From Nocardiopsis sp. CNR-923 (GTDB lineage: Bacteria > Actinomycetota > Actinomycetes > Streptosporangiales > Streptosporangiaceae): 64,000 nt of DNA. Below are positions 28,611 through 39,617 of this stretch, one piece after another (position 1 is the first letter of the stretch; each line of letters opens with the position of its first letter). Where the stretch lies: positions 150,038-214,037 of the forward strand of contig NZ_MKKC01000087.1 of assembly GCF_001942255.1 (NCBI RefSeq), written 5' to 3'. A model generated the notes under the pieces. The model did not search any database. It saw only the letters and a list, made by a program, of their open reading frames with translations, and had not been told where the DNA came from. The translations under genes and the position numbers were made by a program.

Positions 28611-31600
28611 ATGAGCCACGCCGCACGCGCCCTGGACCGCTTCGCGCCCGCCACCCGCACCTGGTTCGAAGAGGCCTTCCCCGCGGGGCCGACCGCCGCC
28701 CAGGCCCAGGCCTGGTCCGCCGTCGCCGAGGGCCGGAACGTGCTCGTGGTCGCCCCCACCGGGTCCGGCAAGACCCTCTCCGCCTTCCTGTGGTCCCTCG
28801 ACCGGCTCTCCTCCACTCCCCCGCCCGAGGACCGGTCCCGGCGCTGCCGGGTCCTGTACGTGTCACCGCTCAAGGCGTTGGCCGTGGACGTGGAACGCAA
28901 CCTGCGCGTCCCGCTCGCCGGGATCTCGGAGCGGGCCGCGGCGGCGGGCACGCCGATCACCCCCGTCACCGTGGGCGTGCGCACCGGCGACACCCCCGCG
29001 AGCGAGCGCCGCCGCCTGGCCACCCATCCGCCGGACGTGCTCATCACCACGCCCGAGTCCCTCTTCCTCATCCTCACCTCGCGCGCCCGCGAGAGTCTGG
29101 CAGGGGTGGAGACCGTCATCGTCGACGAGGTGCACGCACTGGCGGGCACCAAGCGCGGCGCCCACCTGGCGCTGAGCCTGGAACGGCTGGCACGGCTGCT
29201 GGACCGGCCGGCGCAGCGCATCGGCCTGTCCGCCACGGTGCGCCCCGCCGAACTGGTCGCCGAGTTCCTCGGCGGCGCCGCGATCGTCGCCCCACCGGAC
29301 ACCCCGCACATGGACCTGGGGGTGGTCGTCCCCGTCCGCGATATGGACGAACCGGGCCCCGCCCCCGGCGCGGAGACCCGCGGGCTCACTCGCGGGTCGA
29401 TGTGGCCGCACGTGGAGCGCCGGGTGCTCGACCTGGTCGAGCGACACACCTCCACGATCGTGTTCACCAACGGCCGCCGCACCGCGGAGAGGCTGTGCGC
29501 CCGCCTCAACGACCTGCACGCGGAGCGTGTCGGGGCACGGCTGCCGCCCGAGGAGATCCCCGCCCTGGTCATCGCCCAGTCCGGGAGGTCACGGGGCGCC
29601 GAGCCGGTGGTCGCGCGCGCCCACCACGGGTCGATGTCCAAGGCGGAGCGGGCGCTGGTCGAGGACGATCTGAAGTCGGGGCGCCTGCCGTGCGTGGTGG
29701 CCACCTCCAGCCTGGAGCTGGGGGTGGACATGGGCGCGGTCGACCTGGTGGTGCAGGTGGCCGCTCCCCCGTCGGTGGCCAGCGGCCTGCAACGGGTGGG
29801 CCGGGCGGGGCACCGGGTCGGCGAGGTCTCGCGCGGCGTGTTCCTGCCCCAGCACCGCGGCGACCTGCTCGCTTCGGCGGTCGTGGCCGAACGGATGCGC
29901 GCGGGCGGCATCGAGCCGCTGGAGATGCCGCGCGACCCGCTGGACGTGCTCGCCCAGCAGATCGTGGCCATGGTCGCGATGGACGAGTGGCCGGTCGCCG
30001 ACCTGGCGGCCCTGGTCCGCCGGGCGGCCCCGTTCGCGGACCTGGCGGACCCGGTGCTGGAGTCGGTGCTGGACATGCTGTCCGGCCGCTACCCCTCGGA
30101 CGAGTTCGCGGAGCTGCGGCCGCGCGTGGTGTGGGACCGGGAGTCCGACGTGCTCCGGGCCCGGCCGGGCGCCCAGCGGCTGGCGGTGGTCAGCGGCGGC
30201 ACCATCCCCGACCGGGGCCTGTACACCGTGCACCTGTCCGACGCGCCGGAGGGGTCGCGCGCCCCCACCCGGGTGGGCGAGCTGGACGAGGAGATGGTGT
30301 ACGAGTCGCGGGTGGGCGACGTGTTCGTGCTGGGGTCGTCGTCCTGGCGGATCGACGCGATCACGGCCGACCGGGTGCTGGTCAGTCCGGCGCCGGGGCG
30401 GCCGGGCCGGATGCCGTTCTGGAAGGCGGACGCGATCGGCCGCCCCGCGGAGTTGGGCCGGGCGGTGGGAGCGTTGACCCGGGAGCTGGCCGCGGCCGAC
30501 CCCGGGCGGGCCCTCGAACGCGCCGTCGCGGCGGGGCTGGACGCGTGGGCGGCGGACAACCTGGTGGCGTACGTGGCCGAGCAGAGGGAGGCCACGGGGC
30601 GGGTGCCCGACGACCGGACGGTGGTCCTGGAGCACTTCCGCGACCAGGTGGGCGATTGGCGGGTGGTGCTGCACTCTCCGCTGGGCGCGCGGGTGCACGC
30701 GCCGTGGGCGCTGGCGATCGGCCAGCGGTTGCGGGAGGAGTTGGGGCTGGACGCGCAGGTGGTGCACGGGGACGACGGGATCGTGGTGCGCCTGCCGGAC
30801 GTGGAGCACGACTCGCCGGTGTTCGCGCGTGGGCTCGCCGAGCTGGTGTCGCTCGACCCCGAGGGCGTGGAGGCCCAGGTGACGGAGGCGCTGACGGGGT
30901 CGGCCCTGTTCGCGGCGCGGTTCCGTGAGTGTGCGGCGCGTGCCCTCCTGCTTCCTCGGCAGCGTCCGGACCGGCGGATGCCGCTGTGGCAGCAGCGGCT
31001 GCGGTCGGCGCACCTGCTGTCGGTGGCGGGACGGTACGGGTCGTTCCCGATCGTGCTGGAGGCGGTGCGCGAGTGCCTGCGGGACGTGTTCGACGTGCCC
31101 GCGCTCGTGGCCTTGTTGGCCGACGTGCGCGCGCGGCGGGTGCGGGTGGTGGAGGTGCGCACGGAGTCGCCGTCGCCGTTCGCGCGGTCGCTGCTGATGG
31201 AGTACACGGCGGCGTTCCTGCACGAGGGCGACGCGCCCGCGGCGGAGTCGCGGGCGCGGGCGCTCACCCTGGACTCGTCCCTGTTGGCGGATCTGCTCGG
31301 TCAGGCGGACCTGCGGGAGCTGTTGGACCCGCGTGTGGTGGAGGAGGTCGACGCCCGGCTGCAACGGCTGTCCTCCCCGGTCGGGGACGCGGAGGGGGCG
31401 GCCGATCTGCTACGGGAGGTGGGGCCGCTGACCACGGACGAGGCCGCGGAGCGCGGTGTGGACGCGGGCTGGCTGGGCTGGCTGGAGTCCGCCGGGCGCG
31501 TGGTGCGGGCCCGGGTGGCGGGCGCGGAACGCTGGTGCGCGGTGGAGGACGTGGCGCGGCTGCGGGACGGGGCCGGGGTGGAGCCGCCCGCGGGGGTGCC

Positions 31601-33176
31601 CGAGGCGTTCCTGGAGCCGGTGGCCGCGCCCAGGCGGGACCTGGTGTCGCGGTACGCGCGCACGCACGGCCCGTTCGTCGCGGTGGAGGCCGCGGCGCGT
31701 CTGGGGCTGTCCCAGGACGTGGTCGTGGCCGAGTTGCGCGCGCTGTCCTCAACGGGGCGGGTGGTGCGCGGCGGCTTCCGTCCGGGCGGGTCGGGGACCG
31801 AGTGGTGCGACGCGGACGTGCTGCGCCGTCTGCGGCGCGGGTCGGTGGCCCGGTTGCGCCGGGAGGTCGAGCCGGTGGATCCGTCGGCCCTGGCGCGGTT
31901 CCTTCCGTTGTGGCAGAACGCGGCGCCTGGTGAGCGGTTGCGGGGGCCGGACGCGGTGTTCGCGGCGGTGGAGGCCCTGCGGGGGGTGCCCGTGGCGGCG
32001 TCGGCGCTGGAGTCGTTGGTGCTGCCCGCCCGGGTGGAGGGGTACGCGCCGACGGGTTTGGACGAGTTGACCCAGGCCGGGGAGGTCGTGTGGGCGGGGG
32101 CCGGTTCTGCCGGGAGGGGAGGGGTGGGTCGCCGTGATGCCCGCGGACGAGGCCGCGCTGCTCCTGCCCGACCCGGTGCCACCCGAGCCGGGCACCCTCG
32201 CGGACACCGTTGTGGGCGTGCTGCGCGAGGGCGGCGCTTTGTTCTTCCGCGACCTGGCCGACCGGACCGCCCGAGCGGCCGGCGGTGCGGCGCTGGCGGA
32301 CACGGACGTGGTGGCGGCGCTGTGGGATCTGGTGTGGTCGGGTCTGGTGACCAACGACAGCCTGGCGCCGCTGCGGGCGCTGCTGGGCTCGGCCCCCGCT
32401 CCCCGGTCGCGCACGCGGCGGCGGTCGGGGCGGCCGGGCAGGCCCGTCATGCCCGCGCGCTCGGGTCCGCCCGCGGCCGCGGGGCGCTGGTCGGCGCTGC
32501 CGGAACGCGAGGCGGATCCGACGCGGGCGGTGTTGGCGCGTGTGGAGGCGCGGCTCCAGCGGTCGGGGGTGTGGGTGCGGGGCCAGCGCCGGGGGGTCCA
32601 GGACGAGTACCGGGTGCTGCGGTCGATGGAGGCGGCGGGCCGGGTGCGGCGGGGGTACTTCGTCGAGGGTCTGGGCGGCGCCCAGTTCGCGCTGCCCGGC
32701 GCGGTGGACCGGTTGCGGACGCTGACCGGTGAGGGGCCCGGCGGGTCCCTTCCGCCGGTGGTGCTGGCGGCCACGGATCCGGCCAACCCGTTCGGTTCGG
32801 AGCTGCCGTGGCCCCGGGGCGCGGAAGACGTGCACGTGGCCCTGCGTCCGGGGCGGACCGCCGGCGCGTGGTGGTGGTCGACGGGGGGCGGCTCACGTTG
32901 TTCGTGGCCCGGGGCGGGCGGTCCGTGCTGACCTTCGGTTCCTCCCCGGCGTCGTTGGAGCGGGCGGCGCGCGCGCTGGCGGAGGTCGTGCGCGGGGGTG
33001 CGCTGGGCACGGTGTCGGTGGAGCGGGCGGACGGCGCGGAGGTGTTCGGGACCGCGCTGGACGCGGCGCTGGTGGCCTCCGGGTTCCACGTCACGCCCAA
33101 GGGGCTGCGGATGCGCCCTGGGGTAGCATCCGAGCGGCCCTTGGCGGAGGAGGGCGGTGCGACGTACGGGAGGTAG
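28611..33176 (+). CDS. lhr: Lhr-type large ATP-dependent DNA helicase, two frameshifts
   Basis: About 1,520 residues when two frameshifts (near 32107 and 32855) are joined. The N-terminal helicase core has Walker A APTGSGKT near residue 48, DEVH near 172, LSATVRP, and the C-terminal helicase domain with TSSLELGVDMGAVDLVVQV and RVGRAGHR. The long Lhr C-terminal region follows, ending GFHVTPKGLRMRP. Lhr is a 3'-5' helicase induced by DNA damage in mycobacteria. At the first shift two C appear missing from TTCCCTG; at the second one C from GCGCTGG. ATG 28611 has GGGAGG upstream. Confidence 0.92.
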
Positions 33177-33178
33177 AC

Positions 33179-33667
33179 GTGGACGTGCAGATCCGTTCGA
33201 TGCGGTCGGAGGACGTGCCCGGCGTGGTGGCGGCGTCGCTGGCGGCCGACACGGTGTTCGCCTACGCCGGTGTGGTACTGCCGCCGGACGATCCGCGTGA
33301 GTTGATCGAGCACGCCGACCGGATCCTGGTCACGGGCGAGCCGGTGCGCGGGCTGGCGGCCACGATCACCGTGGACGGCCACACGCACCTGGAGCAGTTG
33401 GCCGTGCACCCGGACCACGGTCGGCGCGGGCTCGGCTCGGCCCTGTTGGAGGCCGTGTGCGTCGAGGCGGCCGGGCGCGGCGACCGGGAGTTGACCCTGA
33501 CGACCTTCCGCGATCTGCCGTGGAACGGGCCCTGGTACGCGCGGCGCGGGTTCGTCCCGTTGGCGCGCGGGGAGTGGGGCCCGGGCCTGGAACGGGTGTG
33601 GGAGGCCGAGGCGCGCGCGGGGATCGGGGTCCTTCCCCGGATCGCGATGGTGCGCCGCGTGGGCTGA
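33179..33667 (+). CDS. GNAT family N-acetyltransferase
   Basis: 162 residues with the acetyl-CoA loop LAVHPDHGRRGLGSALLEAV and a C-terminal WYARRGFVPL segment. The substrate is unknown. The GTG start at 33179 follows the lhr stop by 2 nt with a GGGAGG site inside the end of lhr, so it is co-transcribed with the helicase. A second GTG at 33185 is possible. Confidence 0.85.
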   Translation: MDVQIRSMRSEDVPGVVAASLAADTVFAYAGVVLPPDDPRELIEHADRILVTGEPVRGLAATITVDGHTHLEQLAVHPDHGRRGLGSALLEAVCVEAAGRGDRELTLTTFRDLPWNGPWYARRGFVPLARGEWGPGLERVWEAEARAGIGVLPRIAMVRRVG

Positions 33668-33802
33668 ACGGGCGGTGCCCCCCGGCGGGCTTCTCCGGTT
33701 GGGCGTGGGTCGCCGCGCCGTGGACCCGTTCGCGACGGTCGCCGGCCGGGCCGGCGTCCGCGCCCCTTCGGTGGGAGGCGGGGCAGGGCTCGGCGCGAGG
33801 GC

Positions 33803-35025
33803 TCAGACGGTGGAGGAGAAGACCTCCTCGCGGGCGCGCTCCAGGGCGTGCAGGACTGCGCCGCGCAGCACGGGGCTGCCCTCGACGGCGCCCAGGCGGA
33901 CCTCGGTCTCGTTGGGGGCGATGCGCGCGGTGGCGGTCTGGATCCGCTCGGCGAGTTCCTGCCCGCCCGCGCGGGCCACGTCCCCGCCCAGCACGACGAG
34001 TCCGGGGTCGAGGATCACGCTGACCGAAGCGACGCCGCGCGCCAGGCGTTCGGCGAACAGGTCCAGGAAGGCGTCGGCGTCGGCGGTCCCGGAGCGGGAC
34101 GCGGCCGCGACGACCTCGGTGACGTCGCTTCCCGCGACTCCGTGCTCGCGGGCGAGCGCGACCACCCGCTTGGCCTTGATGAGGGCCTGGAAGCCGTGTG
34201 GCAGATCCCCCTCCGGGGCCAGTGACTCGTAGCCGCCGGAGACGCCGACCTCGATCGGGGTGGGTGCGCCGGGTACCGGGAGGTAGCCGATCTCGCCGGC
34301 CCCGCCGGAGCGGCCCCGGTGGATCCGGCCGTCGATCATGGTGGACATGCCGACCCCGCCCGCGGCGCTGAGCCAGATCAGCACGAACTCGTCGACGCCG
34401 GACGCGGCGCCCGAGGCGTGCTCGGCGAGCGCGGCCAGGTTGACGTCGTTCTCTATCACCACCGAGCGCTTCAGGTCGCGCTCAGGGCCTCCAGGACGCC
34501 CTTGTGCCAGGAGATGAGGTCGAAGGAGAAGCGGATGTCGCCGGTGCGCGGGTCCACCACGCCGGGGGTGCCGATGACGCACGCGCGGACGCGGTCGAGG
34601 GGCACGCCGGCGGTGTCGACCAGGCGCATGACGGCCGTGTGGACGAGGGAGACGGGGTCGTCCGAGGTGCTGGGGTCGACGGTGACGTCCCCCACGACCT
34701 CGCCCGTGATGTCGGCGATGGTCGCGGTGACGCGGTGCGCGCTGACGTCGAGGGCGGCCACGTAGGCGCTCTCGGGCACGACGGCGTACAGGGCCGCGTT
34801 CGGGCCGCGCCCTCCGGCCTGGCTGCCGACGACGCGTACGAGGTCGCGTTCCTCCAGCCGTGCGAGGAGTTGTGAGGCCGTGACCTTGGACAGGCCGGTC
34901 CTCGTCCCGAGCTGTGTCCGGGTCAGCGGACCGACGGACAGCAGCAGTTCCAGTGCCGCGCGGTCGTTGAGCTGGCGCAGCAGCCGGGGAGTCCCCGGGC
35001 GTGAGACATAACCGTGACACCTCAC
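33803..35025 (-). CDS. ROK family transcriptional regulator, one frameshift
   Basis: About 405 residues. The N-terminal winged helix-turn-helix (LLSVGPLTRTQLGTRTGLSKVTASQLLARLEERDLV) is followed by the ROK sugar-kinase-like domain: DVSAHRVTATI, then after the frameshift (near 34480, one G missing in CTGGAGCGC) IENDVNLAALAEH, the GAGEIGYLPV metal and sugar region and LGGDVARAGG. Such proteins repress sugar uptake genes. It is divergent from a sugar-binding lipoprotein remnant, and an AT-rich palindrome lies just upstream. GTG 35025 is a tentative start, as its ribosome site is poorly placed. Confidence 0.87.
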
Positions 35026-35037
35026 CCTGTTTTTATT

Positions 35038-35050
35038 AGGAAAGTTTCCT
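35038..35050. promoter_or_regulatory. palindrome AGGAAA-g-TTTCCT, likely ROK operator
   Basis: Perfect 6+6 palindrome in a markedly AT-rich stretch (about 35028-35062) between the divergent ROK and solute-binding genes. ROK repressors of the NagC/Mlc type use AT-rich palindromes of this kind. Confidence 0.6.
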
Positions 35051-35264
35051 GTTAATTTAGCTCACAACCTCACAGGAGGTCACGTCCCGGCGGGTCCGAC
35101 CCTGCGATCGGACTCCCCGGTACCCGCGCCGGCGGGGCGTCCGACGTGCTATCCGAGCACATCCCCCGGTCAGTCGTCGAGGCGGCGGGATCAGTCCATG
35201 GTCCCAGGCCTGCTCAAGCACAGGCGTCGTACCCGGCCCGTCGTGCGAAGGGAGACAGGTACAC

Positions 35265-35724
35265 ATGAAGTTCCCGAAGATCGCCGCGGCCACGGCCGCG
35301 GTGCTGCTCGCGGCCGCGTGCTCCGCCGCATCCGACGGCGCGGACGGCGACGGCGGCGCGGGCGACGCACCGCGGACCCTCACCGTCTGGCGGATGGGCG
35401 ACGCCACCGAGGCCCAGACCGCGTTCGTGGACACGGTCACCGCCCAGTACCAGGAGCAGTACCCCGACACCGGGGTAGAGGTCCAGTGGATCCCGTGGGG
35501 CGAGTTCTCCCAGCGGTTCCAGACCGCCCTGGTCAGCGGCGGCCCGGACGTCGTGGAGATCGGCAACGACCAGGTGTCCACCTGGACCGACGCCGGAGCC
35601 CTCTACGACGTCGCCGAACTCGCCGAGCTGGGAGGACCGCGGGGACATCCTCAACGGGTGGAGTGCCGCCGAACTGCTGGGCGCGAGCGGCCTGATGGAC
35701 CCCGCTCCCTCCGACGGCGTGTGA
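35265..35724 (+). pseudogene. ABC sugar-binding lipoprotein, broken N-terminal remnant
   Basis: Starts as a normal family 1 solute-binding lipoprotein: signal peptide with LLAAAC (Cys19), then TLTVWRMGDATEAQ, GVEVQWIPWGEFSQRFQTAL and PDVVEIGNDQVSTWTDAG. Near 35628 the frame changes and continues as WEDRGDILNGWSAAELLG before a stop at 35722, about 150 residues in total against the usual 400 or more. No permease or ATPase genes follow. Even after repairing the shift the gene is truncated, so this looks like true decay of a sugar ABC operon once controlled by the ROK protein. Confidence 0.75.
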
Positions 35725-35965
35725 GGGGCCGGTCCACCCGTGGCCGCCCGTGCCACCGGGCCGCCTCCGGCCCGGCTCCGGCGTCGCACCTGGAACTGGG
35801 CAGCAGTGCCGCGCGCCACCCCTCACCCGCGCGGTGGGACCGGCCTCGGGCATGTCCCCGAAAGCCGGTCGGAGAAGTATTCTTATCCTGTAGCACCCCG
35901 GGCGCGGACAGTCCCGTCGGCTCCCGGTGCCCCATTCGCCCTTCTAACCACGGCATAATCACAGC

Positions 35966-36430
35966 ATGCGCCTTTCAGCCCGGGTCGACTACGCGCTACG
36001 CGCGGCCGCAGAACTCGCTGTCGCCAGTGAGGGGCCGGTGACGGCCGAGCAGCTCGCACGCGCCCAGGACATCCCCGGAAAATTCTTGGAGAACATCCTC
36101 ACCCAGCTGCGCCGCGCGGGTCTGGTCCGCAGCCAGCGGGGACCGGTCGGAGGCTACTGGCTCGCCCGCCCGGCCGAGGAGATCTCCCTCGCCGACATCA
36201 TCCGCGCCGTGGACGGCCCCCTGGCCAACGTGCGCGGGGAGCGCCCGGAGCACGTCGACTACGACGGCGCCGCACGCAGCCTGCAGCAGGTGTGGATCGC
36301 CCTGCGCGCCAGCGAGCGCGCCATCCTGGAGGGCGTCAACCTCCGGCACCTGGTGACCAACGAGCTGCCCGAGAGCGTGCGCGCCCTGGCCGAGGACCCC
36401 GACGCCTGGGTGAACCACACCCACCCCTGA
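35966..36430 (+). CDS. Rrf2 family transcriptional regulator without Fe-S cysteines
   Basis: 154 residues: MRLSARVDYALRAAAELA, helix-turn-helix around VTAEQLARAQDIPGKFLENILTQLRRAGLV, wing RGPVGGYWLARP and ISLADIIRAVDGPL. The protein has no cysteine at all, so it cannot bind an iron-sulfur cluster as IscR, NsrR or RsrR do. It resembles the CymR-like branch that acts on sulfur metabolism, but no sulfur genes are adjacent and its targets are unknown. Confidence 0.9.
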   Translation: MRLSARVDYALRAAAELAVASEGPVTAEQLARAQDIPGKFLENILTQLRRAGLVRSQRGPVGGYWLARPAEEISLADIIRAVDGPLANVRGERPEHVDYDGAARSLQQVWIALRASERAILEGVNLRHLVTNELPESVRALAEDPDAWVNHTHP

Positions 36431-36444
36431 ACCCCCGGCACCGC

Positions 36445-36503
36445 CCGTGACCGCGTGAAGGAGCCGACCACCCGAGGGTGGTCGCTCCTTCACGCGGTCA
36501 CGG
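36445..36503. terminator. very long hairpin between rrf2 and clgR genes
   Basis: Arms 36445-36473 and 36477-36503 pair over about 27 bp with a single 1-nt bulge and a 3-nt loop. It lies between convergent stop codons, so a bidirectional terminator is the simplest reading. Confidence 0.75.
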
Positions 36504-36528
36504 TGTCGAACGGATGGACCCGAGGGGG

Positions 36529-36885
36529 TCAGACCCCCACCATGTCGGCGACGTGGGAAACGCGATCCGGCACCGGTTCGATGCCGAGTTCCTGGGCGGG
36601 GACGGGGTCGGTCGGGACCGCGTCCCCCAGGAGCGCGGCCTCCTGGAGCTCCGCGAGGGCGAGCTGGTCGGAGACCTCGCGCAGGACCTGAGAAAGCGGG
36701 ACACCGAGTGCCCCGCAGATCGAGGAGAGCAGTTCGGAAGAGGCTTCCTTCTGCCCCCGTTCGACCTCCGACAGGTAACCTAGGGACACACGAGCATCGG
36801 CCGACACCTCGCGGAGAGTGCGGCCCTGGCGCTGTCGCAGCCGCCTGAGCACGTCACCAAGTAGGTGACGAAGCAGGACCATCAT
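36529..36885 (-). CDS. clgR: ClgR family XRE transcriptional activator
   Basis: 118 residues. The XRE helix-turn-helix covers residues 10-65 ([43 protein letters not shown] split across five helices), followed by the ClgR-type [14 protein letters not shown] helix. ClgR activates clp protease and chaperone genes after envelope or proteotoxic stress. In Streptomyces it is itself degraded by ClpP through its C-terminus; the end here is ADMVGV. It closes the conserved rimO-pgsA-cinA-clgR order, 157 nt after cinA. Confidence 0.88.
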   Translation of the reverse strand: MMVLLRHLLGDVLRRLRQRQGRTLREVSADARVSLGYLSEVERGQKEASSELLSSICGALGVPLSQVLREVSDQLALAELQEAALLGDAVPTDPVPAQELGIEPVPDRVSHVADMVGV

Positions 36886-37042
36886 TCGCGCTCCCTCCCA
36901 CCGGTAGCGACCTTCATATACAACACCGTACCTGCCCCACGCCCGATTCGGGCACCTCTTGCCATGCTGTTCGCTGGAGGGGGAACGGCCTCGTCACATG
37001 GTTTTGTTCCCTCGGAGCGGAGGACCGGAGCCGACCGCGGGG

Positions 37043-37578
37043 TCAGTTCCGGGAGTCTCCCGCTCCCCTTCCGCGGACGACCGAGTCCAGGAGCGCCAGG
37101 GCGCCCCGGACCGTGTGGTAGCGGATACCCGAACGATCCCCGGTGAAACGGAACTCCCTGACCTCGCAGGTCCCCGCGGGTGCGGCGACGGCCGCGAAGA
37201 CGGTGCCGACGGGCCTGCCTTCCTGGGGGTCGGGTCCGGCGACGCCGGTCACCGCGACCCCGTAGTCGGCGCCCAGCAGGCGCCGGACGCCGCGGGCCAT
37301 GTGGGCGGCCACGTCGGGGTGGACGGCGCCGTGGGCGGCCAGCAGATCCCCGGGGACGCCCAGCAGGCCGGCCTTGGTGTCGGTGGCGTAGGTCACGACA
37401 CCGCCCCGGTAGGTGGTGGAGGCGCCGGGGACCGAGGTCAGGTGGGCGCCGACGAGCCCCCCGGTGAGGGACTCCGCGGTGGCGCAGGTGGCGTCGCGTC
37501 CAGCAGGGCCCGGTGGACCGCCTCGGCCGCGGCGCGCGCGTCCCCGCCGGGTACCGGGGTCGGGTCCGCCGCGCTCAC
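37043..37578 (-). CDS. cinA: CinA family nicotinamide-nucleotide amidohydrolase, one frameshift
   Basis: About 178 residues, the short (PncC) form with only the C-terminal CinA domain. N-terminal part MSAADPTPVPGGDARAAAEA; after a shift near 37493 (one G missing in GCGGACGCC) come ATAESLTGGLVGAHLT, SVPGASTTYRGGVVTYAT and GVAVTGVAGPDPQ. It deamidates nicotinamide mononucleotide in pyridine nucleotide recycling. The GTG start overlaps the pgsA stop (GTGA). Confidence 0.88.
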
Positions 37579-38180
37579 CGGGGGCTCTGGCCCTTGGCGC
37601 GGATGAGGCGGACGGCGTCGACCACGTAGGCGATCCCGGTCCAGAGGGTGACCGCCAGGGCCGCGCCCATCACGACGTGGGCGGCCCAGTTGAACACCGC
37701 CCCGAACGGCAGCAGCGCCGCCGGGAACAGGTAGAGGCTGATCGCCACGATCTGGAGGACGGTCTTGAGCTTGCCGCCCTTGCTGGCGGGCATGACGCCG
37801 TAGCGCAGGACGGCGAAGCGCAGCGCGGTGATGCCCCACTCGCGCACGAGGATGGCGATCGTCACCCACCACCACAGCTCGCCCTGGAACGAGAGCACGA
37901 CCAGCGCCGCCCCGGTGAGGGCCTTGTCTGCGATCGGGTCGGCGATCTTGCCGAAGTCGGTGACGAGGTTGCGGCGGCGGGCGATCTCGCCGTCGATCCG
38001 GTCGGTGACGGCGGCCAGCACGAACACCGCGAACGCGGCCAGGCGCCACCACGGGCCGTCCAGGAGCATGAACCACACGAACAACGGCACCATGACCAGG
38101 CGGCTCATCGTGAGGATGTTCGCGATGTTCCACAGCGGGACGTGGGGGGCGGGCGACGCCGCGGAATCGTGGGTGTTCAT
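37575..38180 (-). CDS. pgsA: CDP-diacylglycerol-glycerol-3-phosphate 3-phosphatidyltransferase
   Basis: 201 residues with several membrane helices. The CDP-alcohol phosphotransferase motif is complete: TDRIDGEIARRR followed by FGKIADPIADK. It makes phosphatidylglycerol phosphate, the precursor of phosphatidylglycerol and cardiolipin. Its ATG overlaps the rimO stop (ATGA) and its stop overlaps the cinA start. A related CDP-alcohol transferase role is unlikely given the gene order. Confidence 0.92.
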   Translation of the reverse strand: MNTHDSAASPAPHVPLWNIANILTMSRLVMVPLFVWFMLLDGPWWRLAAFAVFVLAAVTDRIDGEIARRRNLVTDFGKIADPIADKALTGAALVVLSFQGELWWWVTIAILVREWGITALRFAVLRYGVMPASKGGKLKTVLQIVAISLYLFPAALLPFGAVFNWAAHVVMGAALAVTLWTGIAYVVDAVRLIRAKGQSPR

Positions 38181-39617
38181 CTGTCTCCGGTTTCCCCGTC
38201 CGGCGCGTGGCCGTCCTGCTCCGCGACGAGGTCGGCGCCCGCCGCCTGGATCACGGTGGCCCTGACGAGGTCGCCCACGGCCAGACCCTCGCCGTACAGG
38301 ATGGTGCTGCCGTCGACCTCGGGCGCTGGTGCTCGGCGCGGCCCTCGTAGGCGCCGTCCTCCAGGACCGATTCGACCAGGACGGTGACCTCGGAGCCGAT
38401 CCGCTCCTCGGCGCGCTGGGCCATGAGTTCCTCGGCGAGCCGGTTGAGCCGGTCCACGCGCTCGTCGATCACCTCGGCGGGCAGCTTGCCCCCGTGGCCG
38501 ACGGCCTCGGTGCCGTCCTCGTCGGAGTACCCGAAGACGCCGATGGCGTCCAGGCGGGCCTCACCGAGGAAGGCGACCAGGTCCTCGAACTCCGCCTCGG
38601 TCTCGCCGGGGAAGCCCACGATGAAGTTGGACCGGGCCCCGGCCTCGGGGGCGCGCTCGCGCACCGTGCGCAGCAGCTCCAGGAAGCGCTCGCGGTCGCC
38701 GAAGCGACGCATGCGCCGCAGCAGCGTTCCGCTGGCGTGCTGGAAGGACAGGTCGAAGTAGGGCACGACGCCCGGAGTGGAGGTGAGCACGTCCACCAGG
38801 CCGGGACGCACCTCGGCGGGCTGGAGGTAGCTGACGCGCACCCGGTCGAGCCCCTCGACGGCGGCCAGGCGCGGCAGGAGCCCCTCCAGCGCGCGCACGT
38901 CGCCGAGGTCCTTGCCGAAGGACGTGGAGTTCTCGCTGACCAGGAAGACCTCGCGCACGCCCTCGCTGGCGAGCCACGCGGCCTCGCGGACGATCTCGTC
39001 GGGGTGGCGGGAGATGTAGGCTCCGCGGAAGGCGGGGATCGCGCAGAAGGTGCACCGGCGGTCGCAGCCGGAGGCGATCTTGAGGTTGGCGACCGGTCCG
39101 CCGGTCAGTCGTCTCCGGGGGACCGCCGCGCGGTAGGGCAGCGCCGTGCCCTCGGCGCCTGGGACCCGGCGAACGCGGCGTGGCCGGGCACGTGGACGTC
39201 GGCGGCGTCGCGGTCGACCGGGCTGATCGGCAGCAGGGTGCGCCGGTCCCGGGGGTCGTGCGGGACGAGCGTGCGTCCGGCGACGACGTCGTCGAGGCGG
39301 TCGGAGATGGACGCGTAGTCGTCGAAACCGATGACCTGCGCCTCGGGCAGGGACTCGGCGAGTTCGGAGCCGTAGCGCTCGGCCATGCAGCCCGCGGCGA
39401 CGACCCTGCCGCCGTTCTCCGCGGCGTCCAGGATCGTCTGGATGGAGTCCTGCTTGGCGGCGTCGATGAACCCGCAGGTGTTGACGACGGTCACGTCGGC
39501 GTCACCGTCCACGAGCTCCCATCCGCCTTGGGAGAGGCGGCCGGCCAGCTCTTCGGAGTCGACCTCGTTACGCGCGCACCCCAGGGTGACGAGCGAGACA
39601 GTACGGCGCGATGACAT
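38177..39617 (-). CDS. rimO: ribosomal protein S12 methylthiotransferase, two frameshifts
   Basis: About 480 residues when joined. The N-terminal part has [30 protein letters not shown] and [10 protein letters not shown] for the auxiliary cluster. After a shift near 39160 come [19 protein letters not shown] (radical SAM) and the TIM-barrel with [16 protein letters not shown]. After a second shift near 38327 the TRAM end continues to a stop overlapping pgsA. It methylthiolates Asp88 of S12. Each shift is explained by one lost base (CCCGAG to CCGAG; CAGGCG to CAGCG). Start ATG 39617 ([13 protein letters not shown]). Confidence 0.92.

Noticed and set aside
36968..36987. GTTCGCT-N5-GGG upstream of clgR, similar to a ClgR binding site
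   Set aside because: The second half does not match the GCG expected for ClgR sites, so I do not list it as an operator.
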